A stretch of 64,000 nt of DNA from Hyphococcus sp. (lineage in GTDB: Bacteria; Pseudomonadota; Alphaproteobacteria; Caulobacterales; Parvularculaceae). Location: positions 1-64,000 of the forward strand of contig JAJFFX010000057.1 in NCBI GenBank assembly GCA_021776455.1, written 5' to 3'. This document shows positions 27,126 to 35,955 of this stretch, one piece after another (position 1 is the stretch's first letter; each line of letters starts with the position of its first letter). The position numbers and the translations under genes are program-made. The notes beneath the pieces are model-generated. The model was not told where the DNA came from and did not search any database. It saw nothing but the letters and a program-made list of their open reading frames with translations.

Positions 27126-28739
27126 ATGCGAGCAAGAGTTTTTATCATCGGCGTAGGCTGTGTTTCGCTGATCACTATCGGCGTTGTCGCGGCTTTGGCG
27201 ACGACCGGCGGTGCGGCATTCCGACTATGGCAGCTGGAGTGGAAAAAACAGGGCGAGACCGATCTTCGTTTTGTCGAAGTCTCGCTGCCCTTCACGCATG
27301 AGACCGACCTCGAAAAATCACTGCCGTTTATGGCGGCGGCGGCGATTGATGTTGACGGCGACGGCGTTGATGAGATTTTCATGGGCGGCGGCAAGGACCA
27401 GGCCGATGCGATTTTTGGCTATGACGGCGGCGCGTTTCACCTACTTGGCGATGGTTATCGCTTTGAAAAAGGCGATGCGGACGCCACTCATGGCGCTGCG
27501 TCGATAGACGTTGATAGCGACGGACGGGTCGATTTGTTTGTAGCGCGCGAATCCGGCGTGTGGCTGCATATGAATGTCGGCAACGGCTTTACCAGCCAAA
27601 ATCTCAATCTTCCGTTAGCGGATAATACGACGCCGCTGTCGATTGCGCTTGGTGATGTCAATAAAGACGGCGCCGTCGATCTTTATATTTCCGGCTATCT
27701 CAAGAACGAATTGGTCACGGAGCAGAATAACTTTGCGCGCGACTATGGCGGCTATAGTCATCTGTTCATCAACAGGGGCGACAACAGCTGGCGTGACGTT
27801 TCTGACGAGGCCGGCGTCTGGCGCCAGCACAACACCTTCACCGCGATGTTTGTCGATATCGACAACGACATGGATAGCGATCTCGTTATTGCTCAGGATA
27901 CCGGCGTCGTGGAAACCTATGATAATACTGGCGCGTTCCCCATGCGCCGTATCGAGAACCCGTCGGTCAATAGCTATCCCATGGGCATCGCTGCGGGCGA
28001 CTATGACAATGACGGGTTCGTTGATTTCTATTTTTCCAATGTCGGGCACGGCATGCCTGAAAAGCTGCTGCGCGGAAATCTCGACGAAGATGCGCCGTTT
28101 AACGCCAGCTATATGTTGCTTCAAAACCAGCGCGGCGCAGGCTTTACTGATGTCGCCAAGTCAACCCGCACCGCACGCATCGGCTTTGGCTGGGGCGTCG
28201 TGTTTGCGGACATGAATCTCGATGGGCGCGAAGATTTGCTGGCGGCGCAAAACTATGCGCGTTTTCCCGGCAAAGAGTTCCTGCACAAATATGCCTGCAA
28301 AATCATGCTGCAATATCCGGACGGCAAATTCATGCCAGTTGAAAAGCGCGCCGGCGCGGTCAATCGCAATTACGCCGTCGCGCCGATTGTTTCTGACTTC
28401 AATGATGACGGCCGGCCGGATCTGGTTTGGGCGAATATTGACGGCGAAGCCAAAGCGTTCATCAGCGGCGTTGAGACCGGCAACTGGCTCAAGGTGCGTC
28501 TCCCCGATAACACAGCCTCGCTTGGCGCTATCGTCACCGTGACGACGCCGGACGGGATGGTGCGGACAAAACAATTTACCGCCAGCCAGGGCCTTGGCTC
28601 TGACCAGTCGGCGGAAATGATTTTTGGCCTGGGGGAAGCGACGGAAGCGACGGTCGAAACGCGCTTCCAGAACGGCGTCGTTAAACACCATGACAGCGCA
28701 ACGGCCGGCGAGCGCATCGTGATGAGCGCTAGCCGCTAA
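27126..28739 (+). CDS. FG-GAP/VCBS-repeat ASPIC-UnbV (CRTAC1-like) secreted protein
   Basis: The product is 537 aa from ATG 27126, which has a GGGG site about 5 bases upstream; the track start is 24 codons too early. An N-terminal hydrophobic segment (VFIIGVGCVSLITIGVVAAL) exports or anchors it. At least seven FG-GAP blades each carry a calcium-binding-like D-x-D-x-DG loop (IDVDGDGVDE, VNKDGAVDLY, GDYDNDGFVDF, DFNDDGRPDL). The C-terminal ASPIC/UnbV domain begins GNWLKVRLPDN. Such propellers mediate surface or matrix binding, but no substrate can be assigned. The next gene starts 25 bases downstream. Confidence 0.9.
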   Translation: MRARVFIIGVGCVSLITIGVVAALATTGGAAFRLWQLEWKKQGETDLRFVEVSLPFTHETDLEKSLPFMAAAAIDVDGDGVDEIFMGGGKDQADAIFGYDGGAFHLLGDGYRFEKGDADATHGAASIDVDSDGRVDLFVARESGVWLHMNVGNGFTSQNLNLPLADNTTPLSIALGDVNKDGAVDLYISGYLKNELVTEQNNFARDYGGYSHLFINRGDNSWRDVSDEAGVWRQHNTFTAMFVDIDNDMDSDLVIAQDTGVVETYDNTGAFPMRRIENPSVNSYPMGIAAGDYDNDGFVDFYFSNVGHGMPEKLLRGNLDEDAPFNASYMLLQNQRGAGFTDVAKSTRTARIGFGWGVVFADMNLDGREDLLAAQNYARFPGKEFLHKYACKIMLQYPDGKFMPVEKRAGAVNRNYAVAPIVSDFNDDGRPDLVWANIDGEAKAFISGVETGNWLKVRLPDNTASLGAIVTVTTPDGMVRTKQFTASQGLGSDQSAEMIFGLGEATEATVETRFQNGVVKHHDSATAGERIVMSASR

Positions 28740-28764
28740 ATGATTGGCAACGCCGGAGGCGGGG

Positions 28765-29430
28765 ATGAACCATAACAGTGGGCTTGGCCGGTTCGCCGGA
28801 TGGGCAGGGCTTGCCGGCGCGTTTCTCGTCGGCGTCGCCGAGTTTTTGATCCAGTTCAATGTCGCCGGCGGTTACGAGCAAGCCGGCTATGAATATTTCC
28901 AACAGATATCGAGCGAACGCCTGACGCTTGGTTATTATCTCGCCGTTCTATCGGCGCCGCTTTATATTGTCGGCTACTGGTTTCTTGAACGATTGTTGCA
29001 GCCGTCGGGCCGGGCTTTGGCGGCGGCGTTTTTTCTTATTGGCGCCTATGCGTTTGCCATCGGCGCCGTCTGGCTCGGCGAGCGTGCGTTTTTGGCGTTC
29101 ACCGTTCAGGCGATCAGCGAGGGCGCGGCGAGCCCCGAGCTTTTGCAGCGGATGGCATCCTATAATGAGCCGCTGGTGAACGTATTAAGAGTGGCGATGG
29201 TCGCGGTATCAACGCTCTGGGTTGTGCTTATTCTCCGGGGGCGGACGGCCCTGCCAAAGTGGATGGCGATGGTCAATCCGGCGACCATCCTGGGGTCGAT
29301 TTTCGGGTTGTATTGGGCGGCGCCCTCGGTGGGCGTTTATATCTTGCCGGTGGCGATGAATGTGACGCATGTGATCATCTTTGGGCTGGCGTTGATGACC
29401 TGCACAAAGACCGCCCCGCACGGGGCTTAA
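28765..29430 (+). CDS. uncharacterised six-helix membrane protein
   Basis: The product is 221 aa from ATG 28765, which has GGAGGCGGGG just upstream. About six hydrophobic segments are visible (GFAGLAGAFLVGV, LGYYLAVLSAPLYIVGYWF, AAAFFLIGAYAFAIGAVWLG, and three towards the end). The conserved-looking loop GYEQAGYEYFQQISSER lies after the first helix. I do not recognise a family with confidence. It sits close behind the FG-GAP gene, and its stop overlaps the convergent glycosyltransferase stop by four bases (TTAA). Confidence 0.8.
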   Translation: MNHNSGLGRFAGWAGLAGAFLVGVAEFLIQFNVAGGYEQAGYEYFQQISSERLTLGYYLAVLSAPLYIVGYWFLERLLQPSGRALAAAFFLIGAYAFAIGAVWLGERAFLAFTVQAISEGAASPELLQRMASYNEPLVNVLRVAMVAVSTLWVVLILRGRTALPKWMAMVNPATILGSIFGLYWAAPSVGVYILPVAMNVTHVIIFGLALMTCTKTAPHGA

Positions 29431-30197
29431 TTTTTGCGGTGCTGTTCCCACATTTTGACGTCGCGTAACCACCGTGCATTGCCGTAAATCAGCGCCAATG
29501 CGAAACCATAAACGCCGCCGCGGAAATATTGGTCGAGAAAATAACGCTTGGCGAAATAGAACGGCAATCCAAAGATTATCCGCACGATCAGATAGGGCCG
29601 TGATTTTAACGGCGCGGGGATTGATGAATTGCGATTGAGTTTCGCCGCCAGATGCGCCACGTCGGTAAAAGCGTAATGCAGCATGCGGGCTTTCATATGG
29701 CCGATCGGGATATTTTTCGGCAGCCTGAACTGGTCCCAGCCATCATGGTCCGGCGCGCGAATGATGCGGCGATCATAAACCTTGTGGCGGGTCTGGTTGC
29801 CGAAATCCATCCATGGCGCGCCAACCGGAGGGACCAGCGCCAGCATCGTCCGATAGATTTTCTTCGGCGGCTCGCCATCGGCAAATAGCGCCGCCAGCTC
29901 GCGCGCAAATTCCGGCGTCACAACTTCATCACCGTCAAGATCAAGCATCCAGTCATATGCACAAGCGTCTTCGGCAATGCGTTTCTGGCGGCCCCAGCCG
30001 GCCCACTCATGTTCTATGACGCGCGCGCCTGCCGCCCGTGCAAGGCTGACGGTTTGGTCGGTAGAGCCGGAATCCACAATAACCACCTCGCGCGCCGCCG
30101 TCAGCGCCGCGCGCACCACATCGGCGATCAAGCGCTCTTCGTTAAATGTGCGGATAATTGCCGATACTGGCGGGCGGGGATCGGGTGCGGATGTCAT
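29427..30197 (-). CDS. family 2 glycosyltransferase, LPS core type (WaaE/KdtX-like)
   Basis: The product is 256 aa. The GT-A fold starts with SAIIRTFNEERLIADVV and IVDSGSTDQT, and the metal-binding DxD region reads MLDLDGDEVV. The later HYAFTDVAHLAAKLNR and RIIFGLPFYFAKRYFLDQYFRGG segments are typical of WaaE/KdtX-like transferases that decorate the LPS inner core. It acts at the cytoplasmic face of the inner membrane. It is isolated from the other glycan genes at 41-45 kb. Donor and acceptor are unknown. Confidence 0.9.
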   Translation of the reverse strand: MTSAPDPRPPVSAIIRTFNEERLIADVVRAALTAAREVVIVDSGSTDQTVSLARAAGARVIEHEWAGWGRQKRIAEDACAYDWMLDLDGDEVVTPEFARELAALFADGEPPKKIYRTMLALVPPVGAPWMDFGNQTRHKVYDRRIIRAPDHDGWDQFRLPKNIPIGHMKARMLHYAFTDVAHLAAKLNRNSSIPAPLKSRPYLIVRIIFGLPFYFAKRYFLDQYFRGGVYGFALALIYGNARWLRDVKMWEQHRKN

Positions 30198-30213
30198 GGT
30201 GGTTTCTAATGGG

Positions 30214-30251
30214 AAAACCGGCGCAGCGACAATAGGCTGCGCCGGATTTTT
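30214..30251. terminator. rho-independent terminator after the DUF885 gene
   Basis: A ten-base stem CCGGCGCAGC / GCTGCGCCGG (30218-30227 with 30236-30245) closes an eight-base loop. On the minus strand it is followed by TTTT, and on the plus strand by ATTTTT. It lies about 20 bases beyond the minus-strand DUF885 stop and separates that gene from the downstream glycosyltransferase. Confidence 0.88.
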
Positions 30252-30265
30252 CTGCTCGCCGCCGC

Positions 30266-32134
30266 CTAGGAGGCTTCGCTCTCAGCAATCCACGCGTCGA
30301 CATTTTCTTCGAGGATCGCCAGCGGCACGGCGCCGTTTTTTAGCACTACGTCATGGAATGCGCGAACATCGAAGCCATCGCCGAGTGCGGCTTCGGCGCG
30401 GCCGCGCAGCTCAAGAATTTTCAGCATGCCAATTTTATAGGCGGTCGCCTGACCCGGCATAACGATGTAGCGCTCAATCGCCTTGACGGCGTCGCCTTCC
30501 GGATTCGGCGTGTTGGTGAGGAGATAATCGATTGCATCCTGGCGCGTCCATTTCTTGTCGTGCAGGCCAGTATCGACGACGAGCCGCGCCGCGCGCCATA
30601 GCTCCATCGCCAGACGGCCAAAGTCGGAATAGGGATCTGCGTAAAAGCCCATCTCTTTGGGGGTATATTCCGAATAAAGACCCCAGCCTTCGGTGTAGGC
30701 GGTGACACTGCCAAATTTACGGAAACTGGGCAGGCCGTCGAGCTCTTGCGCGATTGCAAGCTGCATGTGATGACCGGGAATGCCTTCATGATAGGCGAGC
30801 GCTTCCATCTGATAAGTTGGCATGTCGGCCATGTTGTAGAGATTGGCGTAATATGTGCCGGGGCGCGATCCGTCCGGCGCTGGCCGCTGGTAGAACGCCT
30901 TTCCAGCGGCCTGTTCGCGAAACGGCTCCACGCGTTTGACGATAAGCTCAGCTTTCGGCTTGGTCAGGAATAAATCATCAAGCTGGCCGCGCATCGTGTC
31001 GATGATTTCCGTCGCCTCTTTCAGGTAGCGTGTTCGGCCTTCATCCGTGGTTGGATAGGTGAACTTTCCATCCGGATCGGTTCGCATATAAACGAAAAAA
31101 TCTTGTAGGGATCCGTCAAAACCGACAGCGTCTTTGATCTCGTTCATTTCAAGGTGAATGCGCGCAACCTCGCTCAAGCCGAGGTCATGGATTTGCGTCG
31201 GGGACATGGTGGTGGTGGTCATGGCTTCCAGCTGAAGCGCATAATAGTCGCCGCCATCAGGTAATTTCCACGCGCCGTCATCATTGGTTGCTGTTGCGGC
31301 TTGGGCCTCAAACATCGCAATCAGCGCTTCATAAGCCGGCTTTACCGAGCTTGTCATGGCGTCGGTTGCACGGACGAGGAGGTCTTCTTTTACGTCGTCG
31401 CTGACCTCCAATACATCCAGCTTCTTGGTGAAATCAGCAAGCAACGTTGACGGCTCGTCGCGATCATCGAAGGGTGCGCCGGTGATGATATTTTGCGAGG
31501 TTGCGATCATTTGCGGATAAGCCCAGCTTGGCGGGTTAATACCGCGTGCGAACTGATCCTCTGCGTTTTGCTGTTGCTGGCCGAGATAATCATCAACGCT
31601 GGCAAGCCGTGTAATATAGGCCTCCGCTTCGTCAACATTCTTGATGCGATGCTGGTTGATCATGAATGAGACAACGCCGGAATGCGGCCCTCTGAACTGG
31701 CTGAAGACATACCAGTGATTGCGGAAAGGAAACCGCCGGTCGGCAAGCTCGGTGTTGTATTCTGCAAGCCGGTAGGAAAGCTGTGCTTGGCGCTCGAGAT
31801 CGCCAAGCGCGAATGTCGCGCGCATCTCTGCGAGCGCGGCTATCTCCAGCGCATGGGACTCGCGTGCAAATTCATCACTGGCGTCGTCCCACTTGTCATA
31901 ATTGGTCCTGCGCCCAAGGAAGGTCTGGAACATTGGCGAGCGGGCAACCTGGCGTTCGAACTCGGCTTCAAACCAGGCATTGATGGCCTCGGTTTGTGAT
32001 TGCGCCTGGCTGGTTGTGGCCGCGCTTGCGGCAGGGTTGCTTTCCGGCGCAGATGTTTTCGCGCCTTCGCCACAGCTTGCTAACAGCGTTGCTGCGGCGG
32101 TTGAGAGAAGAAAAAATCGAAAATTGCTAGCCAT
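30266..32134 (-). CDS. DUF885 family lipoprotein (gluzincin-like predicted metallopeptidase)
   Basis: The product is 622 aa. A lipoprotein signal (lipobox ASC near residues 19-21) is followed by a low-complexity Ala/Ser/Gln linker and the DUF885 body. The predicted zinc site HEGIPGHHMQ (about residues 446-455) has the HExxxGH form of this family, and SVTAYTEGWGLYSEYTPKEMG supplies the downstream glutamate. Family members are predicted peptidases of the envelope; substrate unknown. It is monocistronic, with a strong terminator downstream. Confidence 0.92.
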   Translation of the reverse strand: MASNFRFFLLSTAAATLLASCGEGAKTSAPESNPAASAATTSQAQSQTEAINAWFEAEFERQVARSPMFQTFLGRRTNYDKWDDASDEFARESHALEIAALAEMRATFALGDLERQAQLSYRLAEYNTELADRRFPFRNHWYVFSQFRGPHSGVVSFMINQHRIKNVDEAEAYITRLASVDDYLGQQQQNAEDQFARGINPPSWAYPQMIATSQNIITGAPFDDRDEPSTLLADFTKKLDVLEVSDDVKEDLLVRATDAMTSSVKPAYEALIAMFEAQAATATNDDGAWKLPDGGDYYALQLEAMTTTTMSPTQIHDLGLSEVARIHLEMNEIKDAVGFDGSLQDFFVYMRTDPDGKFTYPTTDEGRTRYLKEATEIIDTMRGQLDDLFLTKPKAELIVKRVEPFREQAAGKAFYQRPAPDGSRPGTYYANLYNMADMPTYQMEALAYHEGIPGHHMQLAIAQELDGLPSFRKFGSVTAYTEGWGLYSEYTPKEMGFYADPYSDFGRLAMELWRAARLVVDTGLHDKKWTRQDAIDYLLTNTPNPEGDAVKAIERYIVMPGQATAYKIGMLKILELRGRAEAALGDGFDVRAFHDVVLKNGAVPLAILEENVDAWIAESEAS

Positions 32135-32225
32135 GCGCTACACCTCAAGAAATAGTTGAAAACTGCCGACAGAGATTTGCGCGGAGCCTATTGGATTGGA
32201 CAATCAACCGCAATAACGCTTCGTC

Positions 32226-33638
32226 TCAATCAAACGCAAAAGAAAACGGCGTCGCCATGCGCCGGTGTTCGTCAATGATGAGCCGGCGTTCCAGCGGCGG
32301 GTGGGCGCGTGCAGCGCATCCGGGCCTCGGGCAGAGCCGGCAAGTGACGCCAATCGGCGTTGGTACGGCGGTCTCAAAATCGAGCCCTTCAGCATAGATC
32401 AGCTGGCGCGCGTGTTTTATCTCGCAGCCAAGCGCGACAGCGCGTTCGGCCTTGGGCGCGCCAAAACCGGCTTCGCCGCCATGAACGGTGCGTGCGAGCG
32501 AGAAATACGTCTCGCCGTCGGGCAGCTGGACGGTCTGTGATATAATTTTGTGCGGTGTACGGAAGGCCTCGTGAATATTCCACAACGGACATGAGCCGCC
32601 ATAGCGCGCAAAGGGAAAAACGCCTGCGGAAAAGCGCTTTGAGACATTGCCGGCCGCGTCGATGCGCAAGAAGAAAAATGGAATGCCTTCCTTGCCGGGG
32701 CGCTGCATCGTTGTCAGGCGATGGCAGACCTGCTCAAAGCTTGCGCCAAAGCGCCGGCTAAGCGCCTCGATATCGTATTTCAAATCAGCCAGCGAGGCAA
32801 AAAACCGTTCGTATGGGAATATGATCGCGCCGGCGGCGTAATGGGCGAGCGCTGCGCGCGCGAGCCTCCGCCCGGCGTCGGTGTCGAAGGACGCCGCATT
32901 CACCGTGTCGTCGAGGGCCTTGCCCTGCTCTAGCAGAACCAATTGCAATACGGTTTGAAACACCCGGCTCGCCTGATCGAGCGCTTCTGAAATCGCGATT
33001 TGCGCGCGGTGGCGGTCATGGCGGCGATAGGCGCCAACCATGATGTCGCCGGGCAAAATCCGTAATGTCAGAGCGTGGCGCTTTTTAAACCTTTCGCCGA
33101 GCGCCTCCATCAGACCTCCGCCGCCAGCGCTGAGCGCCCGCGCCGTCTCCTCGCCGACCTCATCAAGCGCCGGGAAATGGTTGTGCGCTACGGCGATAAA
33201 TTCGCGCGCTTCCTCCAATGGGTCCGCAGGGCCAGACCGGCCGGCGGCGCGCGCCTCCATCACCGCCGACTGGCTGGCGCGATAGGATTGATAGAGCGCA
33301 GCGACTGCCTCGCCCATGGCGGGGTTGGCGGAGAGAAGGTCGCGTACATCCTCGCGCCCGACCGACAGCTCCTGAAAGATCGGATCGGCGAGTGCGGCTT
33401 CAAGCTGTGCGAAGGTCTCGTCCTCGCCGGAGGAAAAAACGCTGAGGTCGAGCGTGTAAGTTTCCGCAAGGCGTAAGAGGAGATCGGCCGGCAGCGGACG
33501 TTGGTTGCGCTCAATCAGCGTAATGTAGGAGGCTGAAATCTCCATATCCGCGGCCATCTGGGCCTGGGTGAGGCCGAGTTCGCGGCGGATCCGGCGCAGC
33601 CTTGGGCCGATAAATAGACGTCTGGATTCAGCGGCCAT
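32226..33638 (-). CDS. ScfR/RamB-type short-chain fatty acyl-CoA regulator
   Basis: The product is 470 aa. An N-terminal Xre helix-turn-helix (RLRRIRRELGLTQAQMAADMEISASYITLIE, residues 14-44) precedes a long domain of the RamB/ScfR type. It includes an ImmA/IrrE-like segment (FPYERFFASLADLKYDIEALSRRFGASFEQVCHRL) and a C-terminal cysteine cluster (CRLCPRPGC) that may bind metal. Relatives sense acyl-CoA and control the glyoxylate shunt, methylcitrate cycle or propionyl-CoA metabolism. Divergence from aceA, with repeated motifs between them, strongly suggests it regulates aceA and perhaps itself. Confidence 0.9.
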   Translation of the reverse strand: MAAESRRLFIGPRLRRIRRELGLTQAQMAADMEISASYITLIERNQRPLPADLLLRLAETYTLDLSVFSSGEDETFAQLEAALADPIFQELSVGREDVRDLLSANPAMGEAVAALYQSYRASQSAVMEARAAGRSGPADPLEEAREFIAVAHNHFPALDEVGEETARALSAGGGGLMEALGERFKKRHALTLRILPGDIMVGAYRRHDRHRAQIAISEALDQASRVFQTVLQLVLLEQGKALDDTVNAASFDTDAGRRLARAALAHYAAGAIIFPYERFFASLADLKYDIEALSRRFGASFEQVCHRLTTMQRPGKEGIPFFFLRIDAAGNVSKRFSAGVFPFARYGGSCPLWNIHEAFRTPHKIISQTVQLPDGETYFSLARTVHGGEAGFGAPKAERAVALGCEIKHARQLIYAEGLDFETAVPTPIGVTCRLCPRPGCAARAHPPLERRLIIDEHRRMATPFSFAFD

Positions 33639-33699
33639 TCGGGCGATCCTTAGCAGGTTTAAATATCGTTTCGAATCAGGAATGAATCTTTAACCATAT

Positions 33700-33752
33700 A
33701 GCTGTTATGGCATAATATAACAAATATAACAACATAACAAAAATAATTGTTA
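33700..33752. promoter_or_regulatory. TAACAA repeat array, candidate regulator-binding region between scfR-type gene and aceA
   Basis: Three direct TAACAA copies begin at 33718, 33727 and 33735 (spacing 9 and 8), followed by the inverted copy TTGTTA at 33747-33752. A TGTTA also occurs at 33703-33707. The block is very AT-rich compared with the flanks and lies 91 bases before the aceA start and about 70 bases before the divergent regulator start. Confidence 0.5.
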
Positions 33753-33843
33753 GCAAGCCTATGGTGTGACTCATTTATAATTGTGCGGCGCGGTGGGCCG
33801 GAGCAGCATGGGGGCCAGTTCAGATTTGAGAAGGGGATATGTA

Positions 33844-35133
33844 ATGTCGGATTTTGAAAAACTGACGCCCTCCGCGCCGGCAGGCCGGTTTGACGGGATT
33901 GAGCGCAATTACGGTGTTGACGAAGTGGCGCGTCTGCGCGGTTCGGTGCAGCTCACCCACACGCTCGCCGAACGCGGCGCCAACAAGCTGTGGGAGTTGT
34001 TAAAGTCCGAAGACTATATCAACGCGCTCGGCGCCTTGTCGGGCAATCAGGCGGTGCAGATGGCCAAGGCCGGGTTGAAAGCGATTTATCTTTCCGGCTG
34101 GCAGGTCGCGGGCGATTCCAATATATCCGCGCAAACCTATCCTGACCAATCTTTGTACCCCGCAAATTCCGGCCCCGAACTCGCCAAGCGTATCAACAAC
34201 GCGCTCACCCGAGCCGATCAGATCGAATTTGCCGAAGGCAATGTTGAGCGGGATTATTTCCTGCCGATCATCGCTGACGCCGAAGCCGGTTTTGGCGGGC
34301 CTTTAAACTGCTATGAGATTATGAAGGCTTATATTGAAGCCGGCGCCGCTGGTGTTCACTTCGAAGACCAGCTCGCCTCTGAAAAAAAATGCGGCCATCT
34401 CGGCGGTAAGGTCCTTATCCCAACCAAAGCTCATGAGCGTAATTTGAACGCCGCGCGGCTTGCAGCAGATGTCGCCGGCGTTGCAACCGTTTTGGTGGCG
34501 AGGACCGATGCGGAATCGGCCAAGCTGATCACTTCGGACATTGACGAGCGTGACCACGACTTTATCGACTTTGACCAGGGTCGCACGCCGGAAGGGTTCT
34601 ACCGCATCAAGGAAGGCGTCGGCGTTGAGCATTGCATCGCCCGCGGTCTCAGCTACGGCAAGAGCGCGGACCTGTTATGGTGGGAGACATCCAAGCCCAA
34701 TCTCGATGACGCAAAGAGATTTGCCGAGGCGATCCAGAAGAAATACCCCGGCAAGATGATGGCGTATAATTGCTCGCCGTCCTTCAACTGGGAAGCCAAT
34801 CTCGACAAGGAAACGATTGCAAAGTTTCAGCGCGAGCTTGGCGCGATGGGCTATAAATTCCAGTTTGTTACCCTGGCCGGGTTCCACTCGCTCAATTTCG
34901 GCATGTTCGAACTTGCCCGTGGTTACCGCGAGCGCGGCATGGCGGCATACTCAGACCTTCAGCAGGCAGAGTTTACGTCCGAACAGCATGGCTATCAGGC
35001 AACCCGTCACCAGCGCGAGGTTGGCACCGGCTATTTCGACCTCGTCGCCAAAACGCTTTCCGGCGGCCAGGCGTCGACCACGGCGATGGGTGAGTCTACC
35101 GAGAATGCGCAATTTAGATCTGCGGCCGAATAA
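33844..35133 (+). CDS. aceA: isocitrate lyase
   Basis: Isocitrate lyase splits isocitrate into glyoxylate and succinate, the entry to the glyoxylate shunt for growth on acetate, fatty acids or stored PHB. The product is 429 aa from ATG 33844, with GAAGGGG upstream; the track start adds 21 unrelated residues. The catalytic [10 protein letters not shown] is at residues 181-190, with nucleophile C183. Other conserved elements are the metal-binding DAEAGFGG and the YNCSPSFNW segment. Malate synthase is not in the window. Confidence 0.97.
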   Translation: MSDFEKLTPSAPAGRFDGIERNYGVDEVARLRGSVQLTHTLAERGANKLWELLKSEDYINALGALSGNQAVQMAKAGLKAIYLSGWQVAGDSNISAQTYPDQSLYPANSGPELAKRINNALTRADQIEFAEGNVERDYFLPIIADAEAGFGGPLNCYEIMKAYIEAGAAGVHFEDQLASEKKCGHLGGKVLIPTKAHERNLNAARLAADVAGVATVLVARTDAESAKLITSDIDERDHDFIDFDQGRTPEGFYRIKEGVGVEHCIARGLSYGKSADLLWWETSKPNLDDAKRFAEAIQKKYPGKMMAYNCSPSFNWEANLDKETIAKFQRELGAMGYKFQFVTLAGFHSLNFGMFELARGYRERGMAAYSDLQQAEFTSEQHGYQATRHQREVGTGYFDLVAKTLSGGQASTTAMGESTENAQFRSAAE

Positions 35134-35169
35134 GCGCGCGCCTCCGGCAAGCGCGTTTCTGGGGGAGAG

Positions 35170-35203
35170 CGCCGCCGCATGAGAATTGCGGCGGCGATTT
35201 TTG
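35170..35203 (+). terminator. rho-independent terminator of aceA
   Basis: A ten-base perfect stem CGCCGCCGCA / TGCGGCGGCG (35170-35179 with 35187-35196) closes a seven-base loop and is followed by ATTTTTG. It begins 36 bases after the aceA stop. Confidence 0.88.
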
Positions 35204-35241
35204 TTGACCGGGTTTTGCTTAGGCCAGGGATTAAAAATCCT

Positions 35242-35955
35242 CTACCGGCTTGCTGTGCGTTCCAGATGCCGATCCGGGCGGCGTTGGCCCGGACCCCGCA
35301 GCCCTTCGGCTTTCTTCGCATTTTTGTCGCGCGCCGGCGGCGTGAAAATCGCCATTTTAACCTCGGTAAAATCATCAGCAAATGTTTCCGCTTCGGCTTT
35401 GGCGCCTTGCGACAGCGAGGCATTGAGATGGTCGATGACCTTCGGGTAAACCGGGGCAAGGCCATAGAGGTCTCGGGTCGCGTTGTCCTTATAGACCAGC
35501 GCCCAGCCCATGGCCTCTGTCGGGGCGGCGCCAACATTTACGGTATGCGGTGACGATGGAGCGCCGCTCAAGACCATAGCGAGGCGCCATTGTGCGCGCG
35601 CGTTTCCGGCCCATGCGGCGCGGCGCAACCAAAACAGACCTTCTTGTGTAAGCAAAGCCGCCTGCTCGCTCGGTGACGCCGTTTCAAGCAGGCAAGCGCC
35701 AAGCTCATATTGTGCGACCTCATAACCCTCGCCGAAACCTGCTATCACCCGATAGGCAGGGACTGCCGTTTTGCAACCTTTTTCGGCCTGGACGTTGCGG
35801 GCGTACTTTAATAGTCGCTCCGGCTGATCGAGACCGGGGCCGTGCGCCGCCTCGCCGGGTGGTTTGCCCGTGGCGCAGGCGCCGAGCAGGGCGACAGCTA
35901 CGATCGTTGTGAGGATTGTTGCAGGGAGTCGGGTTATACTGATGATTACAGACAA
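35242..35955 (-). CDS. Sel1/TPR-like lipoprotein of unknown function
   Basis: The product is 237 aa with a lipoprotein signal ending LGAC (lipobox Cys near residue 27). The mature part has helical repeats resembling Sel1-like units (YELGACLLETAS, GLFWLRRAAWAGNARAQWRLAMVLSG). Sel1/TPR repeats usually mediate protein binding, so an envelope scaffold role is possible, but I cannot name a partner. The C-terminus is basic and disordered (KNAKKAEGLRGPGQRRPDRH). It converges on aceA, with the aceA terminator between them. Confidence 0.8.
   Translation of the reverse strand: MSVIISITRLPATILTTIVAVALLGACATGKPPGEAAHGPGLDQPERLLKYARNVQAEKGCKTAVPAYRVIAGFGEGYEVAQYELGACLLETASPSEQAALLTQEGLFWLRRAAWAGNARAQWRLAMVLSGAPSSPHTVNVGAAPTEAMGWALVYKDNATRDLYGLAPVYPKVIDHLNASLSQGAKAEAETFADDFTEVKMAIFTPPARDKNAKKAEGLRGPGQRRPDRHLERTASR

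Noticed and set aside
33690-33697. CtrA half-site TTAACCAT upstream of aceA
   Set aside because: The partner TTAA at the required seven-base spacing is missing, so it is not a full CtrA box.
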